64,000 bases of DNA from Microbulbifer bruguierae (GTDB lineage Bacteria; Pseudomonadota; Gammaproteobacteria; Pseudomonadales; Cellvibrionaceae). Shown here one piece after another: positions 52,307 to 60,405 of the stretch. Position numbers and translations under genes: made by a program. Position 1 is the first letter of the stretch. Each line of letters begins with the position of its first letter. The notes below the pieces were generated by a model that searched no databases, had not been told where the DNA came from, and was given only the letters and a program-made list of their open reading frames with translations. The stretch is from the NCBI RefSeq assembly GCF_029869925.1, contig NZ_CP118605.1, positions 124,001 through 188,000 on the forward strand, written 5' to 3'.

Positions 52307-52402
52307 GTGACCACATTGCCCAGAATTTTCACCCGGATAAGCCCCGCACTGCAGCCATGCTTGTGCGGTGGGTTCATGCGTGACGAGAAAAGTCTGACAT
52401 AA
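52307..52402 (+). CDS. Possible 31-residue small protein
   Basis: GTG at 52307 is preceded by AGAGGAG at a six-base spacing, a good binding site, and runs 31 codons to TAA. The peptide is Arg- and Cys-containing (MTTLPRIFTR opening) with no likeness I know. It lies upstream of a hairpin (GAGGC-GCGA-GCCTC, about 52421-52435) and a strong terminator. It may be a leader peptide, or the region may be a structured RNA instead. Confidence 0.3.
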   Translation: MTTLPRIFTRISPALQPCLCGGFMRDEKSLT

Positions 52403-52453
52403 CGGCCTCCTTGTACCCGGGAGGCGCGAGCCTCGCGGATGTGGAAACAAAAC

Positions 52454-52485
52454 GCCCCCGTAGGTTCGCTTACGGGGGCTTTTTG
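52454..52485 (+). terminator. Strong terminator before the tRNA-Met-like gene
   Basis: GCCCCCGTA pairs with TACGGGGGC across an eight-base loop, followed by TTTTT. The transcript it ends must start after tRNA-Arg, so a short RNA of under 250 bases is made here. Confidence 0.85.
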
Positions 52486-52501
52486 TTGTCTGTTATTTAT
52501 T

Positions 52502-52577
52502 GGTCCGATAGCTCATCCGGTATGAGCGCTCGCTTCATAAGCGAAGGGAGGCGGTTCGAGCCCGCCGCGGACTACCA
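52502..52577 (+). tRNA. tRNA-Met-like (anticodon CAT), imperfect stems
   Basis: 76 bases with encoded CCA. The D-stem GCTC/GAGC and T-arm GGCGG-TTCGAGC-CCGCC are perfect and the anticodon loop TTCATAA gives CAT. The acceptor has G1-U72 and an A7-G66 mismatch, and the anticodon stem has C27-A43. These flaws mean it may be a specialised or decaying tRNA (Met or Ile2) rather than the main gene. Confidence 0.65.
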
Positions 52578-52874
52578 GTTGGAAGGAAGAAATGCTGCAA
52601 ATATTGCCGAGAACGAGACTGAACTGAGCCAATGAAATTGCGTGCACACCGGCACCCATGCCCACACTTTCATGCTGAATCTTTCGGCAGGTGATGGCTC
52701 GCTCAAAGTTTATTAAGTCATTGAAAAATAAAGAAAAATATGTTTTTTGGGGTTGAAAGTCCGGGGGAACCTGATAGGTTTATACGTGGCTGGAGAGAAT
52801 ACATACTCTTTTCGCCAAAGGGCTTTCTGGCGCTGTGTTTTAAAACGAATAGAGCGAAGCGAAGGAACACCACC
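52578..52874. other. Gap without a gene
   Basis: About 300 bases between the tRNA-Met-like gene and a small frame. A run of A and T (52720-52760) and a GGGGTTGAAAGTCCGGGGG stretch are seen, but no RNA fold or frame that I can support. Confidence 0.3.
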
Positions 52875-53093
52875 ATGTTGAATCTGCAAAGAAACAGCGA
52901 GTTACTAAATTCTGCCCGGTTGCGGGAGCGGAATGCGCGTATCTGTGTTTCACATGCCAGTGTTTTACGCACGGGTTTTGACGAGGTGCAATTTTCGGAT
53001 TACCCCAGGCCAGCAGGAATAGTACTGGCGAACCTTGATGACGTAGTGCTTCAAGGAAAGGGATTTGAAAGTGGTGAGCGTTTAAAAGCGTAG
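52875..53093 (+). CDS. Small hypothetical protein in the tRNA cluster
   Basis: A 72-residue frame opening MLNLQRNSELLNSARLRE. AAGGA lies about nine bases before the ATG and a terminator follows 55 bases after the stop, which together support a real transcription unit. The frame is open further upstream, but the other starts lack a binding site. The N-terminal half is basic and helical; the rest is mixed. No family is recognised. It lies between two tRNA genes. Confidence 0.4.
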   Translation: MLNLQRNSELLNSARLRERNARICVSHASVLRTGFDEVQFSDYPRPAGIVLANLDDVVLQGKGFESGERLKA

Positions 53094-53148
53094 CACGACC
53101 CAATCGGTCGGCTGCGTGCCGGCCGGTTGCTTGAGCTAAATTTTCGAG

Positions 53149-53184
53149 AACCCGGTTGGCGAACTTCGTTAACCGGGTTTTCTT
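53149..53184 (+). terminator. Terminator between small gene and tRNA-Glu
   Basis: AACCCGGTT pairs with AACCGGGTT, with an inner CGAA-C-TTCG hairpin and a following TTTTCTTTT. Confidence 0.8.
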
Positions 53185-53261
53185 TTGCCTGAAGAAATGT
53201 ATGTGAAACCACTACGGCCAGTGTCGACGGCAGTCTCAATAGGTTTGCCGTAATGATTTCG

Positions 53262-53336
53262 GTCCCCATCGTCTAATGGTCAGGACAGTTGCCTTTCAAG
53301 CAGCAGATACGGGTTCGAGCCCCGTTGGGGATACCA
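53262..53336 (+). tRNA. tRNA-Glu (anticodon TTC)
   Basis: 75 bases with encoded CCA. Acceptor GTCCCCA/TGGGGAT (one G-U), anticodon loop CTTTCAA, anticodon stem GTTGC/GCAGC (one G-U), and T-loop GGTTCGAGCC. It has the typical bacterial tRNA-Glu beginning GTCCCC..TCGTCTA. The G-U pairs suggest it is not the rRNA-operon copy. Confidence 0.85.
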
Positions 53337-53435
53337 ATTGTGCAGCGGTCAAATCCTTCTCCCGATTCGTTGCAAGGGGCTGGCAACAGGTCAGTCGTGC
53401 TCATCGCGAGGTCGGGGCGGTGAATTTAGAAAATT

Positions 53436-53511
53436 GGCGGATCAGAGTAGCTGGAAACGCGCAAGCCTCTGAAGCTCGAGTCCCGGGTTAGAACCCTGGG
53501 GCCGCCCGCCA
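53436..53511 (+). tRNA. Degenerate tRNA-Gln-like element (CTG loop)
   Basis: A T-arm (CCGGG-TTAGAAC-CCTGG), an anticodon arm (AGC-CTCTGAA-GCT, giving CTG), an acceptor core GGCGG/CCGCC and a terminal CCA are seen, in the right order and total length. The D-arm does not fold, the T-loop has TTAGAAC and the acceptor is out of register by two. Likely a tRNA pseudogene or tRNA mimic. It ends 29 bases before the start of the next gene, so it may be its leader. Confidence 0.45.
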
Positions 53512-53540
53512 AACAATGCCAACAGTCAAGGGAGGTACCC

Positions 53541-53906
53541 ATGAGACTGTTTATTGGTGCCCGTGAACTTGGCGCGGGACTGACAGCTACAAATTACGTT
53601 GGAGCCAAGCAATTGATGCGGGAATACCCGGTCAGCGTTCTCCAGATCATTTGCCCGGCGACAAGCCGTGAAAGCCTGCTCGGTTTTTTGGCCTGGTGTA
53701 GTGGTAAGCAGATACTGCCCACACAGGTGGTGTTAAATCAGGTTTCCCCCGCAGACCGTGAGGCGGCAAAGGAATTCCTGATTGCGCGGGGGTATCGCAC
53801 GAGCGACAGGGTAACGTTTATCAAGATTCAGAGTGCGGGCAGATCCCGTTCGGGGCGGGATCGATTTACCCCGAAAGAAAACAGATTTATCAAGGAGTTT
53901 TCGTGA
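53541..53906 (+). CDS. Small receiver-like protein, degenerate cREC possible
   Basis: A 121-residue cytoplasmic protein. The order MRLFIGARELGAGL, a helix, VLQIICPA, a helix with LLGFLAWCSGKQILP, then TQVVLNQVSPADREAAKEFL looks like the cyclic-phosphate-processing receiver (cREC) fold, in which LPxxVxxHSANPxGxxxM closes the domain. Here the DDER and LDHDLG acidic motifs are lost, so it would be inactive in that role. cREC-type domains have been linked to RNA repair, which fits the RtcB nearby. The tail is basic (RSRSGRDRF). GGGAGG precedes the ATG; the next gene overlaps by 4 nt. Confidence 0.45.
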   Translation: MRLFIGARELGAGLTATNYVGAKQLMREYPVSVLQIICPATSRESLLGFLAWCSGKQILPTQVVLNQVSPADREAAKEFLIARGYRTSDRVTFIKIQSAGRSRSGRDRFTPKENRFIKEFS

Positions 53907-54490
53907 ACATCAAGGAAGAAAAGAGCAATCTGCGCAAAAGGGCGGATAAAGTGAAAGGGCTCCGCTGCAAAAACCTCATTGTCGTGCTGGAAAACCCGAT
54001 GAACATCATGAATATCGGCTCAGCAATCCGTAACGCCAATGCGCTGGGGGCGGAAAAAATCTACGTGGTGGATAGTCGAAAGGTACTGCCGGAAAGCTGG
54101 GAGCAGATGCGAGATCGACGAAGCCTGCTGAAGGTGTCTGCCTCGGCGATAAAGTGGAGTTTTGTAAAAACCTTTCCCAGTACCGAGTCGTGCCTGGCGT
54201 ATCTTGAAAAGCACAAGTTCGTCTCTGTAGTGACTTCTCCACACACCAAAGGGCAGCGGAATGTAGTGTTGCATCAAGGGCGATATACGCACAAAAGGCT
54301 CGCGGTGTGGTTCGGCAGTGAGGCGCAGGGAATCAGTGATCTGGCGGTGGAGAATAGTGATTTTTGTATCAATATTCCTATGTGCGGAATCATAGAAAGC
54401 ATGAATCTTGGCACAACCACCGGCGTAGTGCTGTATGAGGTGACTCGCCAGCGCCGAGAGTTTGTCAGCCGCAGAAAGTCTGCAGGTTAA
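53903..54490 (+). CDS. SpoU/TrmH-family RNA 2'-O-methyltransferase
   Basis: A 195-residue SPOUT methyltransferase. Motif 1 is VVLENPMNIMNIGSAIRNANALGA (NxGxxxRxA type), motif 2 LAVWFGSEAQGISD, and motif 3 IPMCGIIESMNLGTTTGVVLYEV, which forms the trefoil knot and SAM site. Such enzymes methylate ribose in tRNA or rRNA; the exact nucleotide is not readable here. The GTG start overlaps the previous stop (GTGA). It is convergent with, and overlaps by 4 nt, the TruC gene. With the tRNA cluster it suggests tRNA as the substrate. Confidence 0.85.
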   Translation: MNIKEEKSNLRKRADKVKGLRCKNLIVVLENPMNIMNIGSAIRNANALGAEKIYVVDSRKVLPESWEQMRDRRSLLKVSASAIKWSFVKTFPSTESCLAYLEKHKFVSVVTSPHTKGQRNVVLHQGRYTHKRLAVWFGSEAQGISDLAVENSDFCINIPMCGIIESMNLGTTTGVVLYEVTRQRREFVSRRKSAG

Positions 54491-55215
54491 GTCGGCAACA
54501 CCCAGCCAAAGGTTTCCAGCAAGGATTGGAAGCATCCCCTGGGGTTGGCGACCAGTGTGAGTTTTTCGCCGGTAACCGGGTGGTTGAGCGACAGCTCGTA
54601 GGCGTGTAACAGCAGTCTTGCGCAATTGTATTCTGCGGCGAACAGACGGTTATGTGTCGATTTTCCGTATTTTGGGCAGCCGATTAGTGGGTGTGAAATG
54701 TGTTTGAAGTGCCTGCGAATTTGGTGGCGCCTGCCGGTCTCAAGCTGGACCTCGACCAGAGAGTATCGGCTACTGGGATATCGGTCGACTTCATAGGGAA
54801 GCTCTACGGTGCCCAGACGCCGGTATCGGGTAATTGCGCTCTGGCGAGGTAGTTCACTCTTGGGGCGTTTACGCTGGTGTTTGAAGTCTGCAACCGGTGG
54901 CAGGGGATGGTCGATCACCCCTTGCTCCGGGCAATAGCCGCGGCAAATCGCCAGGTATTTTTTAACTGAGGTGTCGCTGTTCAGTTGCGCTTGTAGGGCG
55001 GCGGCAGTTTCGCCGCTCTTGCCAAATAGGATGACACCGGAGGTAGGTTTGTCCAGACGGTGTACCGGAAACAGGTGGCAGCCGACAAGATCGCGCAAAT
55101 ACTGAAGGAGAATCCGGCTTTCGTGTTTGTCGATATCGGAGCGATGAACCAGCCAGCCTTCTGGTTTGTAGGCGGCAACCAGGTACGGGTCGTCGTAGAT
55201 TAATTCCGGAGTCAT
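54487..55215 (-). CDS. truC: tRNA pseudouridine synthase C
   Basis: A 242-residue RluA-family pseudouridine synthase without an S4 domain. FPVHRLDKPTSGVILFGKS near 50-68 carries the catalytic Asp (HRLDxxTSG); VEVQLETGRRHQIRRHFKHISHPLIG near 165-190 is the second hallmark. TruC modifies U65 of certain tRNAs. Length and motifs fit TruC better than RluA/RluC/RluD. The ATG at 55215 is the first one. Tail-to-tail overlap with the methyltransferase. Confidence 0.9.
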   Translation of the reverse strand: MTPELIYDDPYLVAAYKPEGWLVHRSDIDKHESRILLQYLRDLVGCHLFPVHRLDKPTSGVILFGKSGETAAALQAQLNSDTSVKKYLAICRGYCPEQGVIDHPLPPVADFKHQRKRPKSELPRQSAITRYRRLGTVELPYEVDRYPSSRYSLVEVQLETGRRHQIRRHFKHISHPLIGCPKYGKSTHNRLFAAEYNCARLLLHAYELSLNHPVTGEKLTLVANPRGCFQSLLETFGWVLPT

Positions 55216-55345
55216 TCAGCTGTTCTGGGGTATGGGGGGTAGCGACAGCATTATATGCTGAGCAGTTGCGATCTTCACACCCGATGAGCGGGCTTCGTTA
55301 AGGGCGGTGACCAAACAATCGATTGGTGTAAACAAGGAAATCGTT

Positions 55346-56554
55346 ATGCCTGTAAAAATGGTACTTAATAACAATGCACAGCCGGGTTCTGTACCGGTAA
55401 AAATCTTCACCTCGGATATTGAAAATTCGGCATTGCAACAGCTGAAGAATATTGCCCAGCTTCCCATCGTATATTCTCATGTGGCGGCGATGCCGGACGT
55501 ACATATGGGTATTGGCGCAACGGTAGGCTCGGTGATCCCGACCCTGGGAGCAATCATTCCGGCGGCGGTGGGCGTTGATATTGGCTGTGGCATGAATGCC
55601 GTGCGCACGTCCCTGCATGCTCATCAGTTACCGGACAACCTGAAGCCGCTGCAGGATGCGATTGAGGCTCAGGTGCCGGTGGGCTTCGCGCGCCACAAAC
55701 AGGTTCACGCCCGAGAAAATGCAGCGAAAAATCTCGCTTCTGGTGCCGACCTGTTGTTTGCCCGCCATCCAGAATTGCTCAAGAAGCTGCGTAATCCCCA
55801 GGAGACCTGGGTAACTCAGTTGGGGACACTCGGTGGTGGGAACCACTTTATCGAAATCTGTCTGGATGAAGACAATTTTGTCTGGGTAATGCTGCACTCC
55901 GGCAGCCGTGGAATAGGGAATGCCATTGGTCAGCACTTTATCCAGCTGGCAAAACGGGACATGGAGGGACATATTCATAACCTCCCAGACCGTGATCTGG
56001 CCTATTTCCAGGAGGGAAATCCGCACTTCGATGAATATGTCGACGCGGTGCACTGGGCGCAGGAGTATGCGCGGGTCAATCGTCAGGAGATGATGAAGCT
56101 GGTATTGGAGGTTCTACAGGGACAGTTGCCACCGTTCACACTGACTTCTGAAGCGATCAACTGCCATCACAATTACGTGGTGCGCGAGCAGCATTTCGGG
56201 CGCGATGTATTCGTTACCCGTAAGGGGGCGATCAGTGCTCAGCATGACCAGTTGGGAATTATTCCCGGGTCCATGGGTACCCGATCCTATATCGTGCGTG
56301 GCCGCGGGAACCCGGAAGCTTTCTGTTCCTGTGCTCACGGTGCGGGGCGACGCATGAGTCGCACAGCAGCGCGCAAGCGATTCACCACAAGGGATCTGGT
56401 AGCGCAGACAATGGGGGTTCAGTGTCGCAAGGACAAAGGGGTAATTGATGAGATCCCGGCGGCCTATAAAGATATTGACCAGGTGATGGAGAACCAAACG
56501 GATCTGGTGGATGTGGTGCATACCCTGAAACAGGTGATCTGCGTTAAAGGCTGA
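55346..56554 (+). CDS. rtcB: RNA-splicing ligase RtcB
   Basis: A 402-residue RtcB, which joins 2',3'-cyclic-phosphate (or 3'-phosphate) and 5'-OH RNA ends using GTP and Mn2+. Visible signatures: MPDVHMGIGATVGSVIP near 49-65, VDIGCGMNAVR with C81 as metal ligand, GGGNHFIEI, MLHSGSRGIG, GSMGTRSYIVRG, and CSCAHGAGRRMSR with the guanylylated His. The ATG at 55346 follows AAGGAA at six bases; a longer frame from 55307 is less likely. No rtcA, rtcR or Ro gene is next to it. The tRNA cluster and two tRNA modification genes lie just upstream. Confidence 0.95.
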   Translation: MPVKMVLNNNAQPGSVPVKIFTSDIENSALQQLKNIAQLPIVYSHVAAMPDVHMGIGATVGSVIPTLGAIIPAAVGVDIGCGMNAVRTSLHAHQLPDNLKPLQDAIEAQVPVGFARHKQVHARENAAKNLASGADLLFARHPELLKKLRNPQETWVTQLGTLGGGNHFIEICLDEDNFVWVMLHSGSRGIGNAIGQHFIQLAKRDMEGHIHNLPDRDLAYFQEGNPHFDEYVDAVHWAQEYARVNRQEMMKLVLEVLQGQLPPFTLTSEAINCHHNYVVREQHFGRDVFVTRKGAISAQHDQLGIIPGSMGTRSYIVRGRGNPEAFCSCAHGAGRRMSRTAARKRFTTRDLVAQTMGVQCRKDKGVIDEIPAAYKDIDQVMENQTDLVDVVHTLKQVICVKG

Positions 56555-56588
56555 GTGGCTACAGCTCTGATTGATTCAGGGCTGTAGT

Positions 56589-56969
56589 CTATTGGGGAAA
56601 GTCGCTCAGGGGTTCCACATATACCCAGCGCTTTTTGTGCAGCTTGAACAGTGAAATTTCATGAAGGGCATGCTCTATGTCCCCCTCCAAATACCACGCT
56701 TTGAATTCCACAATGGACTTTTTCAGTCCCAGTTTACTCCTTATCACCTCCAGTCGAGACCACTGGGTAGTCAATTCCTCCGGGCTGAGCTCGGGGCAGG
56801 TGTCGGGATGCCAGGTTTTGCGGAGATAGGGGAGGTTACCGGTGACGTAGGCGCTGTAGCGGCTGCGCATCAGGGTTTCTGCATTGTTTGGGTAGGCTTT
56901 GCCGGAAAGATATATATCACAGCACTGGGCAAAAGGCTTTCCCGAGCTGCAGGGGCAGTTGTGAGGCAT
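56589..56969 (-). CDS. ychJ: YchJ family protein with SEC-C motif
   Basis: A 126-residue UPF0225/YchJ protein. CPCSSGKPFAQCC at 5-17 is the zinc-binding SEC-C type motif. RSRYSAYVTGNLPYLRKTWHP near 36-56 and VEFKAWYLEGDIEHALHEIS near 87 are typical of the family. Function is unknown; zinc binding is likely. It is a single gene, convergent with rtcB. Confidence 0.9.
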   Translation of the reverse strand: MPHNCPCSSGKPFAQCCDIYLSGKAYPNNAETLMRSRYSAYVTGNLPYLRKTWHPDTCPELSPEELTTQWSRLEVIRSKLGLKKSIVEFKAWYLEGDIEHALHEISLFKLHKKRWVYVEPLSDFPQ

Positions 56970-57137
56970 GGCGTTGCAGATTTTCTTGGGCTTGCTGAAT
57001 AGAGGGCAATGATAGCAGTGAAGATGGTAGACCGCTCGGTCACCACGTGTGCGTGGGTTTGATGCGCGAATTTAACGAACGGCGCGCCGTAGCTGCTAGG
57101 CTATTCAGAGTGGTGAATACGTATCGCGGGTGCTGTT

Positions 57138-57461
57138 ATGAAGCGCTGGTATCGAGTTTCCGGTTTTCTCCTGGTGTTATTGGTGTGCCAGTTGCCGTTA
57201 CTTGTCTCTGCACAGTCGGAGGACTCGGTTCAGGACCGTGTTGGCGGTGGCCAGAGTCCCTACCTGAGTTTCTGCCAGGAGCGGTTTTACGAGGAGGACG
57301 ACGGTCTGATTCGGTGCAACTGGGCTGTCAACTTCAATTACGCCTGTTTTGTTTCCTATCCGTCCAACAAGGTGATTCAGGCTGGATCAAAGATTTCCGA
57401 GCCCGAAGTAGTGGGGGAGTGTGACAATGGGGAGCGTATTATCAAGATTCTGCACTATTAA
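57138..57461 (+). CDS. Small exported Cys-containing protein
   Basis: A 107-residue protein with a signal peptide (MKRWYRV, hydrophobic core, cleavage near LVSAQ at residue 26). The mature part has four Cys (SFCQERF, IRCNWA, YACFVS, GECDNG), enough for two disulphides in the periplasm. No family is recognised. Purine support before the start is weak (no clear Shine-Dalgarno), so an upstream start is possible. It stands alone. Confidence 0.6.
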   Translation: MKRWYRVSGFLLVLLVCQLPLLVSAQSEDSVQDRVGGGQSPYLSFCQERFYEEDDGLIRCNWAVNFNYACFVSYPSNKVIQAGSKISEPEVVGECDNGERIIKILHY

Positions 57462-57570
57462 CTCGCCCGCCTGACTTGAGGAACACGTAATAGTTTTCGT
57501 CATAGCTGTTAGCATTGAATGCTGTTACAAAAACACAGCTACTAAAAATAATTGAAAACCGGGAGGGGGC

Positions 57571-59034
57571 ATGTATCAAACTCCAGAGTTATCGCCGTCG
57601 ATAATCTGCGCTGACATTCGAGTACAGCGGGTGTTTCGCTGGGTAGGCAGTACGATATTGATTGGCCTATTATCGGCTTGTGGAGGTGGCGATAAGCCGG
57701 AAGCCCGAAAAGCCGACTTCGCCCGACAGGATACTTTCCCTTCTACCTATAAAGCTGATGAAGCTACGCCAGTGCTGATTCGCGGTGCCACGCTACTCAC
57801 GGGCACCGGTGAACAACGCCTTAATACCGATCTGCTGCTAAAAGACGGCAAAATTTCGGCGCTGGGTGAAGACCTGAAGGCCCCACGCAAAGCGACGGTT
57901 ATTGAGGCTCGGGGCAAGTGGGTTACTCCCGGCATCATTGACGTGCACTCTCACCTGGGGGACTACCCCGCGCCGGCCATCGAGTCTTCCCAGGACGGTA
58001 ACGAAATGACTGCGCCGAATACCGCACAGGTTTGGGCAGAGCATTCGGTGTGGACACAGGATCCCCAGTTTGCGTTGGCGCTGGCAGGGGGCGTGACTAC
58101 GCTGCAGATTCTGCCTGGCTCGGCCAACCTGTTCGGTGGCCGCGGCGTAACCCTGAAAAATGTCCCCGGCCGCAGCGTACAGGATATGAAATTTCCCGGC
58201 GCTCCCTACGGCCTGAAAATGGCTTGTGGAGAAAACCCCAAACGGGTCTATGGTGGCAAGGGCTCCCTGCCATCCACCCGTATGGGCAACGTCGCCGGTT
58301 ACCGCCAGGCGTGGATCGAAGCTTCAGCGTACAGGGACAAGTGGCAGGACTACCAGGGCAAGGGCGGGGAAGAGCCAGAGCGGAACCTGCAGCTGGAAAC
58401 CCTGGCGGGGGTGCTGAATGGCGAAATTCTGGTACACAACCACTGCTATCGCGGTGAGGAAATGGCGATCATGATGGATATTGCCAAGGAGTTCGATTTC
58501 CAGATTTCCACCTTTCACCACGCGGTAGAAGCCTACAAGGTTGCCGACCTGCTCGCGGAGAACAAAGTCTGTGCGGCCATGTGGGCGGACTGGTGGGGGT
58601 TCAAGCACGAAGCGTTTGATATGACCGAGGCAAACATCGCCATCGTCGACCAGGCCAAGGCCTGTGCCATGATCCATTCGGATTCTGCCATCGGCATCCA
58701 GCATCTTAATCAGGAGACGGCTAAGGCCATGGTGGCAGGGCAGCGCGCCGGCTTCCATATCGAGCCCCGGCACGCGGTTACCTGGATGACGCTCAACCCG
58801 GCAAAGTCCCTGGGTATCGACGCGGTCACCGGAAGCCTGGAGAAAGGCAAGATGGCGGATGTGGTCATCTGGTCGGGTAATCCCTTCAGTGTCTATGCCA
58901 AAGCGGATCAGGTCTTCATTGACGGTGTGCTGATGTATGACCGCGACGATCCCTCGCGACAGCCTCACAGCGATTTTGAACTGGGCATTCTCGATGCGGA
59001 AGGCGAGCGCCTGCCGGAAGGAGGTCAGCAATAA
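57571..59034 (+). CDS. Lipoprotein amidohydrolase
   Basis: A 487-residue metal-dependent amidohydrolase. The N-terminus has a long leader with a lipobox LSAC near residue 38, so a lipoprotein is likely. IDVHSHLG near 127-134 gives the first HxH metal ligands; LVHNHCY near 285 and FHHAVEAYK near 307 offer further His, and SDSAIGI the Asp region. PGIIDVHSHLGDYPAP and MTLNPAKSLGID with KGKMADVVIWSG are the usual frame of the dihydroorotase/imidazolonepropionase-like group. Substrate unknown, probably periplasmic. GGGAGGGGG precedes the ATG. Its stop overlaps the next ATG (TAATG). Confidence 0.85.
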   Translation: MYQTPELSPSIICADIRVQRVFRWVGSTILIGLLSACGGGDKPEARKADFARQDTFPSTYKADEATPVLIRGATLLTGTGEQRLNTDLLLKDGKISALGEDLKAPRKATVIEARGKWVTPGIIDVHSHLGDYPAPAIESSQDGNEMTAPNTAQVWAEHSVWTQDPQFALALAGGVTTLQILPGSANLFGGRGVTLKNVPGRSVQDMKFPGAPYGLKMACGENPKRVYGGKGSLPSTRMGNVAGYRQAWIEASAYRDKWQDYQGKGGEEPERNLQLETLAGVLNGEILVHNHCYRGEEMAIMMDIAKEFDFQISTFHHAVEAYKVADLLAENKVCAAMWADWWGFKHEAFDMTEANIAIVDQAKACAMIHSDSAIGIQHLNQETAKAMVAGQRAGFHIEPRHAVTWMTLNPAKSLGIDAVTGSLEKGKMADVVIWSGNPFSVYAKADQVFIDGVLMYDRDDPSRQPHSDFELGILDAEGERLPEGGQQ

Positions 59035-60329
59035 TGAACAAGAATACGCGATTCAAATTTTATGGGGTGTTGTTGGCCGCGCTGGTTGCCGGTGCAGCGC
59101 CTCAGCTGTTCGCTGACACCCTGCTGATCAAGGGTGCGAAAATTATTACCCTGGATGAGCAGGGCACTCTGACAGTCGGAGACATGCTGGTACGGGATGG
59201 GCGCATTGAGCAGATTGCAGAGAACCTGGACGCGGTGACCGCGGACCTCGTGATCGACGGCAAGGGCAAGGTGGTGACGCCGGGCATTATTGCTCCCAGC
59301 AGCGAACTGGGGCTTACCGAAATCGGCGCAGCGGCATCTACCAATGACAGTGCCATCAGCGACGCGCCGCTCGGTGCTGGTTTTGATCCTGCGGTGGCAT
59401 TTAATCCGCAGTCCACATTGATTCCATTCAATCGCGCCGGGGGCCTGACTCGAGCGGTGGTACTTCCCGGCAGCGAGGAAAAGATTTTTGCCGGTCAGGG
59501 ATTCGCCATCAAACTCACTGGAGGTTATGACAGCGTCACCCAAACCGGATTGGTACAGAAAGTATACTTTGGTGAATCCGGTGCACAATTGGCCGGTGGC
59601 AGCCGTGCACTGGCGTATGCTCAGATTGAACAGGCGCTGAGTCAGGCTGGGGAATATGCGGCTAACCGCGCTGCGGTTCGCCGTGGCGACTGGCGCGAGC
59701 TGGACTATTCGCTGGAAGATCTGGATGCACTGCAGCCAGCGTTGAGTGGCGAGCAACCACTGTTGATTGCTGCCGACCGCTCCAGCGACATCCTGCAGTT
59801 ACTGGCACTGGCAAAGAAGTTCAACCTGAAACTGATCATACTCGGCGCGGCCGAAGGATGGATGGTGGCAGACGCCCTGGCCGATGCACAGGTGCCAGTG
59901 GTGATCGACGCCCTGGGGAATACTCCCAGCGCGTTTGAAGCGCTCGGGGCGCGCATGGATAACGCAGCGCTGCTGCACAAGGCCGGCGTAACCGTGGCGA
60001 TCAGTGGCCCTGGTTATGCAGGCTCACACAATAGCTACCTGTCCCGTCAGGGCGCGGGTAATGCGGTTGCCTACGGATTGCCCTATGAGGATGGGATCAA
60101 AGCGATTACGGCCAATGTTGCGGAAATTTTTGGACTCGAAGGGGGGACTCTGGCGGCGGGTAACCTGGCCGAGCTGGTCGTCTGGAGTGGGGACCCACTG
60201 GAGGTGACGTCCTATGCGGAAATGCTGTTGATTGATGGCCAGCCGCAGTCCCTGGTGAATCGCTCAACGCGCCTGCGGGATCGCTATCTGCACCCTAAAG
60301 CAGGTACCGGGCATGCCTACGAACGATAA
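59034..60329 (+). CDS. Amidohydrolase-like partner lacking metal ligands
   Basis: A 431-residue exported protein (signal peptide ending near LFADT at residue 28) with amidohydrolase layout: KGAKIITLDEQGTL, KGKVVTPGIIAPSSELGL, and a C-terminal GTLAAGNLAELVVWSGDP. The HxH that normally follows PGxIDxHxH is replaced by APSS, so the first two metal ligands are absent. It is translationally coupled to the intact enzyme before it, and a hetero-oligomeric or regulatory partner role is likely. Catalysis on its own is improbable. Confidence 0.8.
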   Translation: MNKNTRFKFYGVLLAALVAGAAPQLFADTLLIKGAKIITLDEQGTLTVGDMLVRDGRIEQIAENLDAVTADLVIDGKGKVVTPGIIAPSSELGLTEIGAAASTNDSAISDAPLGAGFDPAVAFNPQSTLIPFNRAGGLTRAVVLPGSEEKIFAGQGFAIKLTGGYDSVTQTGLVQKVYFGESGAQLAGGSRALAYAQIEQALSQAGEYAANRAAVRRGDWRELDYSLEDLDALQPALSGEQPLLIAADRSSDILQLLALAKKFNLKLIILGAAEGWMVADALADAQVPVVIDALGNTPSAFEALGARMDNAALLHKAGVTVAISGPGYAGSHNSYLSRQGAGNAVAYGLPYEDGIKAITANVAEIFGLEGGTLAAGNLAELVVWSGDPLEVTSYAEMLLIDGQPQSLVNRSTRLRDRYLHPKAGTGHAYER

Positions 60330-60405
60330 GTTGCTACTTGTTAGCGTTATAAAGTGCAAGTTAGAAGTAGCGCAAAAAAAAGTATGAAACAGGTTGGAAA
60401 AGCTG

